Below, piece by piece: positions 9,712-19,457 of a stretch of DNA of 64,000 nt. Position 1 is the stretch's first letter. Every line of letters begins with the position of its first letter. The DNA lies in assembly GCF_002920635.1 (NCBI RefSeq), contig NZ_PQSR01000017.1, positions 48,810 through 112,809 of the forward strand. Direction: 5' to 3'. The stretch is from Streptomyces sp. Ru72 (lineage in GTDB: Bacteria > Actinomycetota > Actinomycetes > Streptomycetales > Streptomycetaceae). The notes under the pieces are model-generated. The model had not been told where the DNA came from and searched no databases. It saw only the letters and a list, made by a program, of their open reading frames with translations. The position numbers were made by a program, and so were the translations under genes.

Positions 9712-9754
9712 GTGACGGCACCGTTCGACCGGGCCCGGGCAGGAGTGCGGCGGC

Positions 9755-9937
9755 TCAGCCTCGGTCGCCGTCGCCGGTCTTCGGTCCGCGCAGCTCCGCC
9801 CCCAGTTCCGTCAGGTCGGCGGTGAGCGCCGCCATCAGCCTCTCCATCCGCTCCAGCAGCCCCTCGGGCTGCCCGGAGGCGGCTTCGTGCGGCACCCCGC
9901 CGGGGGACACGGCTTCCTGCGACATGTGCTGGGACAA
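9755..9937 (-). CDS. Small hypothetical protein
   Basis: About 60 residues, ending LMAALTADLTELGAELRGPKTGDGDRG. The C-terminal half is one amphipathic helix (LLERMERLMAALTADL) that could self-associate as a short coiled coil. GAGGAGG on the minus strand lies just before TTG 9937 (4-base spacing) and 16 bases before ATG 9925, so the start is uncertain by four codons. Convergent with the hypothetical at 9235. No family recognised; reported because codon bias and the ribosome-binding site support it. Confidence 0.5.
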   Translation of the reverse strand: MSQHMSQEAVSPGGVPHEAASGQPEGLLERMERLMAALTADLTELGAELRGPKTGDGDRG

Positions 9938-10147
9938 GCGACCTCCTCGGCCTGACGCCCCCGGACGCGGCCGCCGGCGACGGGTGCCGGGCGGTCCGGC
10001 TCCGCACCAGCAACGATCACCACAGGACACGGTCACCGATCATCCGCACATCGGTCCGTCGGATGGACCGATTTTCACCCGCCCGGGGCCGGAGGGCGGC
10101 GGCGGGACGGTTCGGTCGACCGGTGAGCGACCGTGCAGGATGGAGGT

Positions 10148-11071
10148 ATGGATCTTCGCATCTTCACCGAGCCCCAGCAGGGCGCCACCTACGACACGCT
10201 CCTCGCCGTCGCCAAGGCCACCGAGGACCTCGGCTTCGATGCCTTCTTCCGCTCCGACCACTATCTGAAGATGGGCACCGTGGACGGCCTCCCCGGCCCC
10301 ACCGACGCCTGGATCACCCTGGCGGGCCTCGCCCGTGAGACCAAGCGCATCCGCCTCGGCACGCTGATGACCGCCGCCACCTTCCGGCTTCCCGGCGTCC
10401 TCGCCATCCAGGTCGCCCAGGTCGACCAGATGTCAGGCGGACGCGTCGAGCTGGGCCTGGGCGCGGGCTGGTTCGAGGAGGAGCACCGGGCGTACGGCAT
10501 CCCCTTCCCGAAGGAGAAGTTCGCCCGCCTCGAGGAGCAGCTGGAGATCGTCACCGGGCTGTGGGCGACCAAGACCGGCGAGACCTTCGACTTCCACGGG
10601 AAGTACTACGACCTGACCGACTCGCCCGCCCTGCCCAAGCCCGCCCAGGACAGGATCCCGGTGCTCATCGGGGGCCACGGCGCCACCCGCACCCCGCGGC
10701 TCGCCGCCCGGTACGCCGACGAGTTCAACATCCCGTTCGGGTCGATCGAGGACAGCGAGCGCCAGTTCGGCCGGGTCCGGGCCGCCGCGGAGGAGGCCGG
10801 ACGACACCCGGACGCCCTGACGTACTCAACGGCACTCGTGGTCTGCGTCGGCAAGGACGACCAGGAGGTGGCGCGCCGTGCCGCCGCGATCGGCCGCGAG
10901 GTCGACGAGCTGAAGGCCAACGGCCTGGCCGGCACCCCGGCCGAGGTCGTCGACAAGATCGGCCGGTACGCGGAGATCGGCGCCCGGCGCGTCTATCTCC
11001 AGATCCTCGACCTGGACGACCTGGACCACCTGGAGCTGATCTCCTCCCGGGTCCAGTCTCAGCTGAAGTAA
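10148..11071 (+). CDS. LLM-class F420-dependent oxidoreductase
   Basis: A 307-residue TIM-barrel oxidoreductase of the luciferase-like monooxygenase superfamily, the branch that uses F420 in actinobacteria. It begins MDLRIFTEPQQG; further motifs are RSDHYLKMG, the strand-loop RIRLGTLMTAATFRLPGVLA, GRVELGLGAGWFEEEHRAYGI, and PVLIGGHGATRTPRLAARYAD, which contacts the cofactor phosphate. The substrate is unknown. The GGAGGT ribosome-binding site abuts ATG 10148 with no spacer. Either GTG 10133 is used, or the message starts at the ATG as a leaderless transcript (CAGGAT at 10136-10141 sits where a -10 box would). Confidence 0.87.
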   Translation: MDLRIFTEPQQGATYDTLLAVAKATEDLGFDAFFRSDHYLKMGTVDGLPGPTDAWITLAGLARETKRIRLGTLMTAATFRLPGVLAIQVAQVDQMSGGRVELGLGAGWFEEEHRAYGIPFPKEKFARLEEQLEIVTGLWATKTGETFDFHGKYYDLTDSPALPKPAQDRIPVLIGGHGATRTPRLAARYADEFNIPFGSIEDSERQFGRVRAAAEEAGRHPDALTYSTALVVCVGKDDQEVARRAAAIGREVDELKANGLAGTPAEVVDKIGRYAEIGARRVYLQILDLDDLDHLELISSRVQSQLK

Positions 11072-11095
11072 TCCGGACGCCCCCAAGAGGTGTGC

Positions 11096-11116
11096 GCCCC
11101 GCCCCGCGGGCGGGGC
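11096..11116 (+). terminator. Hairpin terminator after the LLM oxidoreductase
   Basis: GCCCCGCCC and GGGCGGGGC pair as 9-base arms around CGC, 25 bases after the oxidoreductase stop. There is no T-run, as is common in Streptomyces. Confidence 0.55.
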
Positions 11117-11171
11117 CGCACGGTTCGAAATCCGGTGGTACCCGGTGCCCCGGGACCGGGAGACTCAGGGC

Positions 11172-12731
11172 ATGTTCCTGACCATCGGCACTACCGGCAC
11201 GCCCGAACGCCCCGCGACCGACCTCGGCTTCCTGCTGCACAAGCACCCCGACACCGCGCAGGCGTTCTCCACCTCCTACGGCACGGCGCACGTCCTCTAC
11301 CCCGAGGCGGACGCCGAGCGCTGCACGGCCGCGCTGCTGCTGGAGGTCGATGCGGTGGCGCTGGTGCGCAGGGGCAAGGGCAAGGGCCGCGGCGGTGCAC
11401 CCGACGCGGCGCTCGCGCAGTACGTCAACGACCGCCCGTACGCGGCGTCCTCCCTGCTCGCCGTGGCGCTGAGCAACGTGTTCTCCACCGCGATGAGGGG
11501 CGTGTGCAAGGCCCTGCCGGGGCGCGCCGAGCAGCCGCTGCCGTTGCGCATCGAGATACCCGCGCTGCCGGCCCGCGGTGGACCCGACCTCGTACGGCGT
11601 CTCTTCGAGCCGCTCGGCTGGGCGGTCACCGCCGAACCGGTCGCGCTGGACGCCGAGTTCCCGGAGTGGGGCGACTCCCGCTATGTGCGTCTCGTTCTGG
11701 AGTCCGACACCCTGACCCTGGCGCAGGCCCTGCGACACCTGTACGTGCTGCTGCCCGTCCTCGACGACGCCAAGCACTACTGGGTCTCCTCCGAGGAGGT
11801 CGACAAGCTGCTGCGGGCCGGTGAGGGCTGGCTGCCCGACCACCCGGAGCAGAAGCTGATCACCAGCCGCTACCTGGCGCGCCGCTGGTCGCTGACCCGG
11901 CAGGCGATGGAGCGGCTGGAGCTGGTACGGCTCGCGGAGGCGGACGACAGCGAGGTGGAGGAGATCGACAACGCGGTCCGGGAGGCCGACGAAGCGGTCG
12001 AAGGGGCCGACGACGCGGTCGAGGAGGCCGGCGGCGCGGTCGAGGAGGAGACCGGGACGGAGGAGAAGCCGGTCCCGCTCGCCGTGCAGCGCAGGGAGGC
12101 CATCGTCGCGGCGCTGAAGGAGTCCGCCGCCGCCCGGGTCCTGGACCTCGGCTGCGGACAGGGCCAGTTGGTGCAGGCACTGCTGAAGGACGCGCGGTTC
12201 ACCGAGATCGTCGGTGTCGACGTGTCGATGCGGGCGCTCACCATCGCCTCCCGCCGGCTGAAACTGGACCGCATGGGGGAGCGGCAGGCGTCCCGCGTCA
12301 AGCTCTTCCAGAGCTCGCTCGCGTACACCGACCGCCGGCTCAAGGGCTACGACGCCGCCGTGCTGAGCGAGGTGATCGAGCACGTCGACCTGCCCCGGCT
12401 GTCCGCCCTGGAGTACGCGGTGTTCGGCGCGGCCCGCCCGCGCACGGTGCTCGTGACCACGCCGAACGTCGAGTACAACGTGCGCTGGGAGAGCCTGCCG
12501 GCCGGCCACATGCGGCACGGCGACCACCGCTTCGAGTGGACGCGGAAGGAGTTCCGCGCCTGGGCGGACCGGGTCGCCGAGCGGCACGGATACACCGTCG
12601 AGTTCCGGCCCGTGGGCCCCGACGACCCCGAGGTGGGGCCGCCCACGCAGATGGCCGTGTTCACCACGGCCACCGGGACCACCACCGCCACCAACACCAC
12701 GACCACCGCGAAGGAGGGGAAGGCGGCATGA
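11172..12731 (+). CDS. hen1: Bacterial Hen1: 3'-terminal RNA ribose 2'-O-methyltransferase
   Basis: A 519-residue methyltransferase that 2'-O-methylates the repair junction when Pnkp reseals a cleaved RNA, protecting it from renewed attack. Residues 1-240 are the bacterial N-terminal domain that activates Pnkp ligation. An acidic, repetitive linker follows at about 258-300. The SAM-binding domain begins near 322 with VLDLGCGQGQL, and the manganese ligands lie in SEVIEHVDLPRL (near 400) with a later His pair. A Thr-rich tail (TATGTTTATNTTTT) ends the protein. ATG 11172 is chosen over GTG 11145 because the conserved family start is MFLTIGTTG. The stop overlaps the pnkp start (ATGA). Confidence 0.93.
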   Translation: MFLTIGTTGTPERPATDLGFLLHKHPDTAQAFSTSYGTAHVLYPEADAERCTAALLLEVDAVALVRRGKGKGRGGAPDAALAQYVNDRPYAASSLLAVALSNVFSTAMRGVCKALPGRAEQPLPLRIEIPALPARGGPDLVRRLFEPLGWAVTAEPVALDAEFPEWGDSRYVRLVLESDTLTLAQALRHLYVLLPVLDDAKHYWVSSEEVDKLLRAGEGWLPDHPEQKLITSRYLARRWSLTRQAMERLELVRLAEADDSEVEEIDNAVREADEAVEGADDAVEEAGGAVEEETGTEEKPVPLAVQRREAIVAALKESAAARVLDLGCGQGQLVQALLKDARFTEIVGVDVSMRALTIASRRLKLDRMGERQASRVKLFQSSLAYTDRRLKGYDAAVLSEVIEHVDLPRLSALEYAVFGAARPRTVLVTTPNVEYNVRWESLPAGHMRHGDHRFEWTRKEFRAWADRVAERHGYTVEFRPVGPDDPEVGPPTQMAVFTTATGTTTATNTTTTAKEGKAA

Positions 12732-15271
12732 CCGTGACCGAGACCGAGGGGCGCGCCCTGCCCGTCACCGACCTCTCCCTCGTGGTGCTGATCGGCGCCT
12801 CCGGATCGGGCAAGTCGACCTTCGCCCGCAGGCACTTCAAGCCGACCGAGGTCATCTCCTCGGACTTCTGCCGCGGCCTGGTGTCCGACGACGAGAACGA
12901 CCAGAGCGCCACCCGGGACGCCTTCGACGTCCTGCACTACATCGCCGGCAAGCGCCTCGCGGCCGGCCGTCGCACCGTAGTGGACGCGACGAGCGTGCAG
13001 CAGGACGCCCGCCGTCAGCTGATCGATCTGGCGAGGCAGTACGACGTCCTGCCCATCGCGATCGTGCTGGACGTACCGGAGGAGGTGTGCGCCGAGCGCA
13101 ACGCGGCCCGCACCGACCGGGCGGACATGCCCCGCCGGGTCATCCAGCGCCACATCCGCGAACTGCGCCGATCGCTCAGGCATCTGGAGCGCGAGGGTTT
13201 TCGCAAGGTGCACGTCCTGCGGGGCGTGGAGGAGGTCGAGAACGCGACCGTCGTCACCGAGAAGCGCTTCAACGACCTGACACACCTCACCGGCCCCTTC
13301 GACATCATCGGCGACGTCCACGGCTGCTCCTCGGAGCTGGAGGCGCTGCTCGGAAAGCTGGGTTACGTCGACGGGGTGCACCCCGAGGGCCGTACGGCGG
13401 TCTTCGTCGGCGACCTGGTGGACCGCGGCCCGGACAGCCCGGGCGTGCTGCGCCGCGTGATGTCGATGGTGAAGTCGGGCGACGCGCTGTGCGTGCCGGG
13501 CAACCACGAGAACAAGTACGGCCGGTACCTCAAGGGCCGGAGCGTCCAGCACACCCACGGACTCGCCGAGACCATCGCGCAGATGGAGGGCCAGAGCGAG
13601 GAGTTCAAGCAGCAGGTACGGGAGTTCATCGACGGACTGGTCAGCCACTACGTCCTCGACGGCGGCAGGCTGGTCGTCTGCCACGCCGGCCTGCCCGAGA
13701 AGTACCACGGCCGCACCTCAGGCCGGGTCCGCTCGCACGCGCTGTACGGCGACACCACGGGCGAGACGGACGAGTTCGGGCTGCCGGTGCGCTACCCGTG
13801 GGCGGAGGACTACCGGGGCCGGGCGGCGGTGGTGTACGGCCACACGCCCGTCCCGCAGGCCACCTGGTTGAACAACACGATGTGCCTGGACACCGGCGCG
13901 GTCTTCGGCGGCAGGCTGACCGCGCTGCGCTGGCCTGAGCGGGAGCTGGTCGACGTACCGGCGGAGCGGGTCTGGTACGAGCCGGCCCGGCCGCTGGCCA
14001 CCGAGGCGCCCGGCGGCCACGAGGGCCGTCCGCTGGACCTGGCGGACGTGCACGGCCGCAGGGTGGTGGAGACCCGGCACGCGGGTCGCGTCTCGGTCCG
14101 CGAGGAGAACGCGGCGGCGGCCCTGGAGGTCATGAGCCGCTTCGCGGTGGACCCGCGTCTGCTGCCGTACCTGCCGCCGACCATGGCCCCGACGGCCACG
14201 TCGCACGAGGAGGGCTACCTGGAGCACCCCGCAGAGGCGTTCGCCCAGTACCGGGAGGACGGCGTCGAGCGGGTCGTGTGCGAGGAGAAGCACATGGGGT
14301 CGCGGGCGGTGGCTCTGGTGTGCCGGGACGCGGAGGCGGCGGCCAAGCGCTTCGGCGTCGCAGGCCCGACGGGTTCGCTCTTCACACGCACGGGCCGCCC
14401 GTTCTTCGACGACGAGTCGGTGACGGAGCAGATCCTCGACCGGCTGCGCACGGCGATCGGCGGCGCGGGCCTGTGGGAGGAGCTCGAGACGGACTGGCTG
14501 CTGCTCGACGCGGAGCTGATGCCGTGGTCGTTGAAGGCGTCGGGGCTGCTGCGCGGTCAGTACGCGGCGGTGGGCGCCGCCTCCGGTGCCGCCTTCCCGG
14601 GCGCGCTGGCCGCGCTGGAGGGCGCGGCGGCCCGGGGTGTCGACGTCGCCGGCCTGCTGGCACGCCAGCGCGAACGTGCCGACGACGCCGCGGCGTTCAC
14701 GGCCGCCTACCGCCGCTACTGCTGGACGACGGACGGCCTTGAGGGCGTCCGCCTGGCTCCGTTCCAGCTGCTCGCGGTGCGGGGCCGCAGCCTCGCGGCC
14801 GTGCCGCACGACCAGCAGCTGGCGCTGATCGACCGCATGGTCGAGCACGACGGAACCGGCCTGCTGCAGACGACCCGCCGTCTGTACGTCGACACCGGCG
14901 ATGCGGAGTCGGTGCGGGCCGGGGTCGACTGGTGGCTGGAGCTGACGGGCCGGGGCGGTGAGGGCATGGTGGTCAAGCCCGTTCAGGCGCTGGTCCGCAG
15001 CACGGCCGGCCGCCTGGTGCAGCCGGGCGTCAAGTGCCGTGGCCGCGAGTACCTCAGGATCATCTACGGCCCGGAGTACACGCGCCCGGACAACCTCGCC
15101 CGGTTCCGCCAGAGGTTCCTGAACCACAAGCGCTCCCTGGCGATCCGCGAGTACGCCCTGGGCCTCGAGGCCCTGGACCGCCTGGCGGAGGGCGAACCGC
15201 TGTGGCGGGTGCACGAGGCGGTGTTCGCGGTGCTGGCCCTGGAGTCGGAGCCGGTCGACCCCCGCCTGTGA
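12728..15271 (+). CDS. pnkp: Polynucleotide kinase-phosphatase/ligase Pnkp
   Basis: An 847-residue trifunctional RNA-repair enzyme that heals and seals tRNAs and other RNAs cut by ribotoxins. The N-terminal kinase has the P-loop GASGSGKST at residues 23-31. The central calcineurin-like phosphatase begins near 195 with GDVHGCSSELEALL, then GDLVDRGPDSPG and GNHENKYG. The C-terminal adenylyltransferase has its nucleotidyl lysine in EEKHMGSRAVAL near 520 and a later GEGMVVKP motif. Full length for the family, with all three catalytic centres intact. The pair stands alone, without linked toxin genes. It overlaps hen1 by four bases and is followed by a strong terminator. Confidence 0.94.
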   Translation: MTVTETEGRALPVTDLSLVVLIGASGSGKSTFARRHFKPTEVISSDFCRGLVSDDENDQSATRDAFDVLHYIAGKRLAAGRRTVVDATSVQQDARRQLIDLARQYDVLPIAIVLDVPEEVCAERNAARTDRADMPRRVIQRHIRELRRSLRHLEREGFRKVHVLRGVEEVENATVVTEKRFNDLTHLTGPFDIIGDVHGCSSELEALLGKLGYVDGVHPEGRTAVFVGDLVDRGPDSPGVLRRVMSMVKSGDALCVPGNHENKYGRYLKGRSVQHTHGLAETIAQMEGQSEEFKQQVREFIDGLVSHYVLDGGRLVVCHAGLPEKYHGRTSGRVRSHALYGDTTGETDEFGLPVRYPWAEDYRGRAAVVYGHTPVPQATWLNNTMCLDTGAVFGGRLTALRWPERELVDVPAERVWYEPARPLATEAPGGHEGRPLDLADVHGRRVVETRHAGRVSVREENAAAALEVMSRFAVDPRLLPYLPPTMAPTATSHEEGYLEHPAEAFAQYREDGVERVVCEEKHMGSRAVALVCRDAEAAAKRFGVAGPTGSLFTRTGRPFFDDESVTEQILDRLRTAIGGAGLWEELETDWLLLDAELMPWSLKASGLLRGQYAAVGAASGAAFPGALAALEGAAARGVDVAGLLARQRERADDAAAFTAAYRRYCWTTDGLEGVRLAPFQLLAVRGRSLAAVPHDQQLALIDRMVEHDGTGLLQTTRRLYVDTGDAESVRAGVDWWLELTGRGGEGMVVKPVQALVRSTAGRLVQPGVKCRGREYLRIIYGPEYTRPDNLARFRQRFLNHKRSLAIREYALGLEALDRLAEGEPLWRVHEAVFAVLALESEPVDPRL

Positions 15272-15286
15272 CTCGACCGCGCCGCC

Positions 15287-15322
15287 GCGACGGGGGCCGA
15301 GGCGCCGCCCGGCCCCCGTCGC
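15287..15322 (+). terminator. Hairpin terminator after pnkp
   Basis: GCGACGGGGGCCG (15287-15299) pairs perfectly with CGGCCCCCGTCGC (15310-15322), a 13-base stem with a 10-base loop, 16 bases after the pnkp stop. It closes the hen1-pnkp operon. Confidence 0.75.
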
Positions 15323-15523
15323 GCGAAGCGCGTGTTCCGGTCGACGGCACCTGCAGCGTGGTCGCCGCACTCGTGCGCAGGCAGTCGGCGCCGGCCGGCG
15401 GCCACGATGCTCGGCGGGCGCCGCGCGGCCGACGGCGGCCCCGAACGGCCGACCGGAATCGGTATCCGTCCGATTCGGCGCGAACAAGGGGTGAACGCGT
15501 GCCCGAATGGTCAGGATGGAGGC

Positions 15524-16753
15524 ATGGGATTCCACGTCGATTCCGAGGCCGGGCGGCTGCGGCGCGTCATTCTGCACCGGCCCGATCTCGAGCTCAAAAG
15601 GCTCACCCCGAGCAACAAGGACGCGCTCCTCTTCGACGACGTGCTGTGGGTGCGCCGGGCGCGCGCGGAGCACGACGGGTTCGCCGACGTGCTGCGCGAC
15701 CGCGGAGTCACCGTGCATCTCTTCGGTGACCTGCTCACCGAGACCCTCGACATCCCGGCGGCCCGGTCCCTCGTCCTGGACCGTGTCTTCGACGAGAAGG
15801 AGTACGGTCCGCTCGCCACCGACCACCTCCGCGCCACGTTCGACGCCCTGCCCTCCGCGGAGCTCGCCGAGGCCCTCGTCGGCGGCATGACCAAGCGGGA
15901 GTTCCTCGACGCCCATCCGGAGCCGACCTCCGTGCGGTTCCATGTGATGGAACTCGACGACTTCCTCCTGTGGCCCCTCCCCAGTCACCTGTTCACGCGC
16001 GACACCTCCGCCTGGATCTACGACGGGGTCTCCATCAACGCCATGCGCTGGCCCGCGCGTCAGCGTGAGACCGTCCACTTCGAGGCGATCTACCGGCACC
16101 ACCCGCTGTTCCGTGACGAGGACTTCCACCTCTGGTCCGAGGGGCAGTCCGACTACCCGTCCACCATCGAGGGCGGTGACGTGCTGGTCATCGGCAACGG
16201 CGCGGTGCTCATCGGGATGAGCGAACGGACCACGCCGCAGGCCGTCGAGATGCTGGCGACCAAGCTCTTCGCCGCCGGATCGGCCCGGACCATCGTCGCG
16301 CTCGACATGCCGAAGAGCCGCGCCTTCATGCACCTCGACACGGTGATGACCATGGTCGACGGCGACACGTTCACCCAGTACGCGGGGCTCGGCATGCTCC
16401 GCTCCTACACGATCGAGCCCGGCGCCGGGGACAAGGAGCTGAAGGTCACCGATCATCCGCCGGAGCACATGCACCGGGCGATCGCCGCCGCGCTGGGGCT
16501 GAGCGAGATCCGGGTGCTGACCGCCACGCAGGACGTGCACGCGGCCGAGCGGGAGCAGTGGGACGACGGGTGCAACGTCCTGGCGGTGGAGCCCGGGGTC
16601 GTCATCGCCTACGAGCGGAACTCCACCACCAACACGCATCTCCGCAAGCGGGGCATCGAAGTGATCGAGATTCCGGGGAGTGAGCTGGGGAGGGGACGTG
16701 GCGGTCCCCGGTGCATGAGCTGTCCGGTGGAGAGGGACAGCGTGGGCGCGTGA
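15524..16753 (+). CDS. arcA: Arginine deiminase
   Basis: A 409-residue cytoplasmic enzyme converting arginine to citrulline and ammonia, the first step of the arginine deiminase pathway. Guanidino-modifying motifs are complete: [47 protein letters not shown] with the catalytic His, and the nucleophile Cys400 in [12 protein letters not shown], ten residues from the end. ATG 15524 follows GGATGGAGGC and starts the family N-terminus [19 protein letters not shown]. Ornithine carbamoyltransferase follows after 91 bases, but no carbamate kinase is seen in the window, so ATP recovery would need a distant arcC. Confidence 0.93.
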   Translation: MGFHVDSEAGRLRRVILHRPDLELKRLTPSNKDALLFDDVLWVRRARAEHDGFADVLRDRGVTVHLFGDLLTETLDIPAARSLVLDRVFDEKEYGPLATDHLRATFDALPSAELAEALVGGMTKREFLDAHPEPTSVRFHVMELDDFLLWPLPSHLFTRDTSAWIYDGVSINAMRWPARQRETVHFEAIYRHHPLFRDEDFHLWSEGQSDYPSTIEGGDVLVIGNGAVLIGMSERTTPQAVEMLATKLFAAGSARTIVALDMPKSRAFMHLDTVMTMVDGDTFTQYAGLGMLRSYTIEPGAGDKELKVTDHPPEHMHRAIAAALGLSEIRVLTATQDVHAAEREQWDDGCNVLAVEPGVVIAYERNSTTNTHLRKRGIEVIEIPGSELGRGRGGPRCMSCPVERDSVGA

Positions 16754-16764
16754 AAGAGTCGCGC

Positions 16765-16792
16765 CGTATAGAAATGTGGGGCATCGTATAGA
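16765..16792 (+). promoter_or_regulatory. Direct repeat CGTATAGA x2 upstream of argF
   Basis: CGTATAGA occurs at 16765-16772 and 16785-16792, exactly 20 bases apart, about two helical turns. The block lies in the short AT-richer gap before argF, 53 bases from its start. Tandem ARG boxes bound by ArgR have similar spacing, but the sequence is not a clear ARG box. The second TATAGA could also serve as a -10 element. Confidence 0.35.
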
Positions 16793-16844
16793 CTTCCATT
16801 CGTTCCCGTGTTCGCCCCGTCCCCTCGTACCTCTGGAGCGCCCC

Positions 16845-17852
16845 ATGGCGACAGTCCCGACCGCCCTCGCCGGACGCCACTTCCTCAAGGAGCTGGACTT
16901 CAGCGCCGAGGAGTTCCGTGGTCTGATCGAGCTGGCCGCCGAGCTGAAGGCGGCCAAGAAGGCCGGGACCGAGACGCGGTACCTCACGGGGAAGAACATC
17001 GCGCTCGTCTTCGAGAAGACCTCGACGCGTACGCGCTGCGCGTTCGAGGTGGCCGCCGCCGACCAGGGTGCCCACACCACCTACCTGGACCCCGCGGGCT
17101 CCCAGATCGGGCACAAGGAGTCCGTCAAGGACACCGCCCGCGTGCTCGGCCGGATGTTCGACGCCATCGAGTACCGCGGGCACGGTCAGGACGTCGTCGA
17201 GGAGCTGGCCGCGCATGCCGGGGTCCCTGTCTACAACGGCCTCACCGACGAGTGGCACCCCACCCAGATGCTCGCCGACGTGCTCACCATGACCGAGCAC
17301 TGCGACAAGCCGCTGACGGAGATCGCCTTCGCCTACCTGGGCGACGCCCGCAACAACATGGGCAACTCCTACCTGGTCACCGGCGCCCTGCTCGGGATGG
17401 ACGTCCGCGTCGTCGGGCCCCGGGTGCTGTGGCCGGAGCAGACCGTCGTCGAGGCTGCGCAGCGGCTCGCCGAGGATTCCGGCGCCCGGATCACACTCAC
17501 CGAGGACGTCAAGGAGGGCGTGCGCGGAGCCGACTTCGTCGCCACCGACGTGTGGGTGTCGATGGGTGAGCCCAAGGAGGTCTGGGACGAGCGCATCGCG
17601 CTGCTCGGCCCGTACGCGGTGACCATGGACGTGCTGCGCGCCACCGGCAACGACGAGGTGAGGTTCCTGCACTGCCTGCCGGCCTTCCACGACCTCGGCA
17701 CCGCCGTCGGCCGCGAGATCCACGAGCGGCACGGGCTGACCGAGCTGGAGGTCACCGACGAGGTCTTCGAGTCCGGGCACTCCGTCGTCTTCGACGAGGC
17801 CGAGAACCGGATGCACACCATCAAGGCGATCCTCGTCGCGACGCTGGCCTGA
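16845..17852 (+). CDS. argF: Ornithine carbamoyltransferase
   Basis: A 335-residue transferase joining carbamoyl phosphate and ornithine to give citrulline (biosynthesis), or the reverse in arginine catabolism. The carbamoyl-phosphate site [11 protein letters not shown] is present near residue 56, then [12 protein letters not shown], the ornithine loop DVWVSMGE, and the catalytic [10 protein letters not shown] near 272. ATG 16845 follows CTGGAG; GTG 16776 would add an unconserved 23-residue leader. Position next to arginine deiminase suggests a catabolic (ArcB-like) role, but as I recall this is the annotated argF of S. coelicolor and may be the only copy, so both directions may apply. Confidence 0.92.
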   Translation: MATVPTALAGRHFLKELDFSAEEFRGLIELAAELKAAKKAGTETRYLTGKNIALVFEKTSTRTRCAFEVAAADQGAHTTYLDPAGSQIGHKESVKDTARVLGRMFDAIEYRGHGQDVVEELAAHAGVPVYNGLTDEWHPTQMLADVLTMTEHCDKPLTEIAFAYLGDARNNMGNSYLVTGALLGMDVRVVGPRVLWPEQTVVEAAQRLAEDSGARITLTEDVKEGVRGADFVATDVWVSMGEPKEVWDERIALLGPYAVTMDVLRATGNDEVRFLHCLPAFHDLGTAVGREIHERHGLTELEVTDEVFESGHSVVFDEAENRMHTIKAILVATLA

Positions 17853-17987
17853 CCGGTCCTTCGCCCACCGGCTGCGACGACGGCCACAGCGCGAGCCCCG
17901 CACCTTCCCGTACGATCCCCGACCGAGCCGGAACCATCCCTTCCGTGCCCGTCGAGCGGCCCACCCGGCCGCACCCGCACCCCTGAA

Positions 17988-19457
17988 ATGAGCACCACCC
18001 GTATGCCCGGCAGTCCTGCCAACCCGTTCCGCATCAAGTCCCCCCGACTGCTCGTCGCCGAGGCCGGCACCGATCTGGCCGGGCACGGCCTCAAGCGCCA
18101 CATGGGCCTGTTCCAGCTCGTGTGCTTCGGCGTCGGCGCGATCGTCGGCACCGGCATCTTCGTCGGACTGTCCGACTCGGTCGCCCAGGCCGGGCCCGGC
18201 GTCGTCGTCTCCTTTGTGCTCGCCGCCCTGACCTGCGTGTTCACCGCCTTCGCCTTCGCCGAGCTGGGCGGCGCCATCCCGGTGTCCGGGTCGTCGTACT
18301 CCTTCGCCTACGCCGGGCTCGGCGAGGGGACGGCCTTCCTCGTCGGCTGGTGCCTGCTCCTGGAGTACGGCGTGTCCGTGTCGGCCGTCGCGGTCGGCTG
18401 GAGCCAGTACGTCAACGAGCTGCTGCAGAGTCTCACCGGAGCGCAGCTGCCCGCCGCGCTCTCCGCCGGGCCGGGCGACGGGGGGATCGTCAATCTGCCG
18501 GCCGTGATCGTCATAGCGCTGGCCTGCGTCCTCCTCGTACGCGGCGTGCGCGAGAGCGCCTGGGCCACCGCCGCCATGGCCGTCCTGAAGCTGGCGATCC
18601 TGGTCGCCTTCTGCGCCATCGGGTTCACCGCCTTCAAGCACGGCAACCTGACGCCGTTCGCGCCGGCCGGCCTCGGCGGCATCGGCGCGGGCACCACGGC
18701 CGCCTTCTTCTCGTACATCGGCTTCGACGCGATCACCACCGCCGGTGAGGAGGCCCGCAACCCGCGGCGCGACATCCCCGTCGCGATCCTGGTCTGCATC
18801 GGACTGGTCACCCTGCTGTACTGCGCGGTCGCACTCGCCGCGATCGGCGCCATCGGCGGGCCCGCGGTCGGGGGCCGGCCCGCCGCGTTGTCGTACGTCG
18901 TCAACCAGGTCACCGGCTCGACGGTCGGCGGCGGTGTCATCGCCTTCGGCGCGGTCGTCGCCATCGCCTCGGTGGTGCTCGCCGTGATGTACGGTCAGAC
19001 CCGCATCCTCATGTCCATGGCGCGCGACGGACTCATCCCGCGGATCTTCGAACGGGTCTCGCCGAGGACCTCGACGCCGGTCGGCGGCACCCTGATCGTC
19101 GCGATCGTCTTCGCGATCCCGGCGGCCTTCGCCTCGCTCGACTCCGTGGTCAACCTGTGCACCATCGGCACGCTCGCCACGATGGCGGTGGTCAATGTGG
19201 CCGTGATCGCGCTGCGCCGCCGTGAACCGGGCCTCGCCCGCAGCTTCCGCGTGCCGCTCTACCCGGTGATGCCGCTGCTCGGCGTCGGCTTCTGCCTGTA
19301 CCTGATGTACGAGACGGGCTGGGCGACCTGGGCGCAGTTCGCGGTGTTCCTCGCGGTCGGCTCCCTTGGGTACGCGCTCTACGGGCGCCGGCACTCCCGG
19401 CTCACGGCCGGGGCCGTCACAGCGGACGCCGCTGAGCGGGAACCACAGGCAGTCTGA
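17988..19457 (+). CDS. APC-superfamily amino-acid permease
   Basis: A 489-residue permease with about twelve membrane helices. The family consensus GVGAIVGTGIFVGLSD lies in helix 1 (near residue 46), and SYIGFDAITTAGEEARNPRRD is the loop typical of CAT-type cationic amino-acid carriers. MARDGLIPRIFERVSPRTSTPVGG marks the helix 8-9 loop. It lies 135 bases after argF on the same strand, so transport of arginine, ornithine or citrulline for the deiminase pathway is plausible, though the strand gap may hold its own promoter. Its 3' end overlaps the convergent anti-sigma-like gene by 41 bases. ATG 17988 or 18003 could be the start. Confidence 0.85.
   Translation: MSTTRMPGSPANPFRIKSPRLLVAEAGTDLAGHGLKRHMGLFQLVCFGVGAIVGTGIFVGLSDSVAQAGPGVVVSFVLAALTCVFTAFAFAELGGAIPVSGSSYSFAYAGLGEGTAFLVGWCLLLEYGVSVSAVAVGWSQYVNELLQSLTGAQLPAALSAGPGDGGIVNLPAVIVIALACVLLVRGVRESAWATAAMAVLKLAILVAFCAIGFTAFKHGNLTPFAPAGLGGIGAGTTAAFFSYIGFDAITTAGEEARNPRRDIPVAILVCIGLVTLLYCAVALAAIGAIGGPAVGGRPAALSYVVNQVTGSTVGGGVIAFGAVVAIASVVLAVMYGQTRILMSMARDGLIPRIFERVSPRTSTPVGGTLIVAIVFAIPAAFASLDSVVNLCTIGTLATMAVVNVAVIALRRREPGLARSFRVPLYPVMPLLGVGFCLYLMYETGWATWAQFAVFLAVGSLGYALYGRRHSRLTAGAVTADAAEREPQAV

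Noticed and set aside
11096..11140. A GGTTCGAA sequence (near 11122) that resembles a tRNA T-loop.
   Set aside because: No acceptor or anticodon stem can be drawn around it; it follows a plain terminator hairpin.
11172..15271. Considered whether hen1-pnkp is an undescribed defence system.
   Set aside because: The pair is the established bacterial Hen1-Pnkp RNA-repair operon, and no toxin or nuclease gene accompanies it here.
13718..17080. A 1120-codon minus-strand frame opposite pnkp and arcA.
   Set aside because: Antisense to two well-supported genes, with no recognisable domain.
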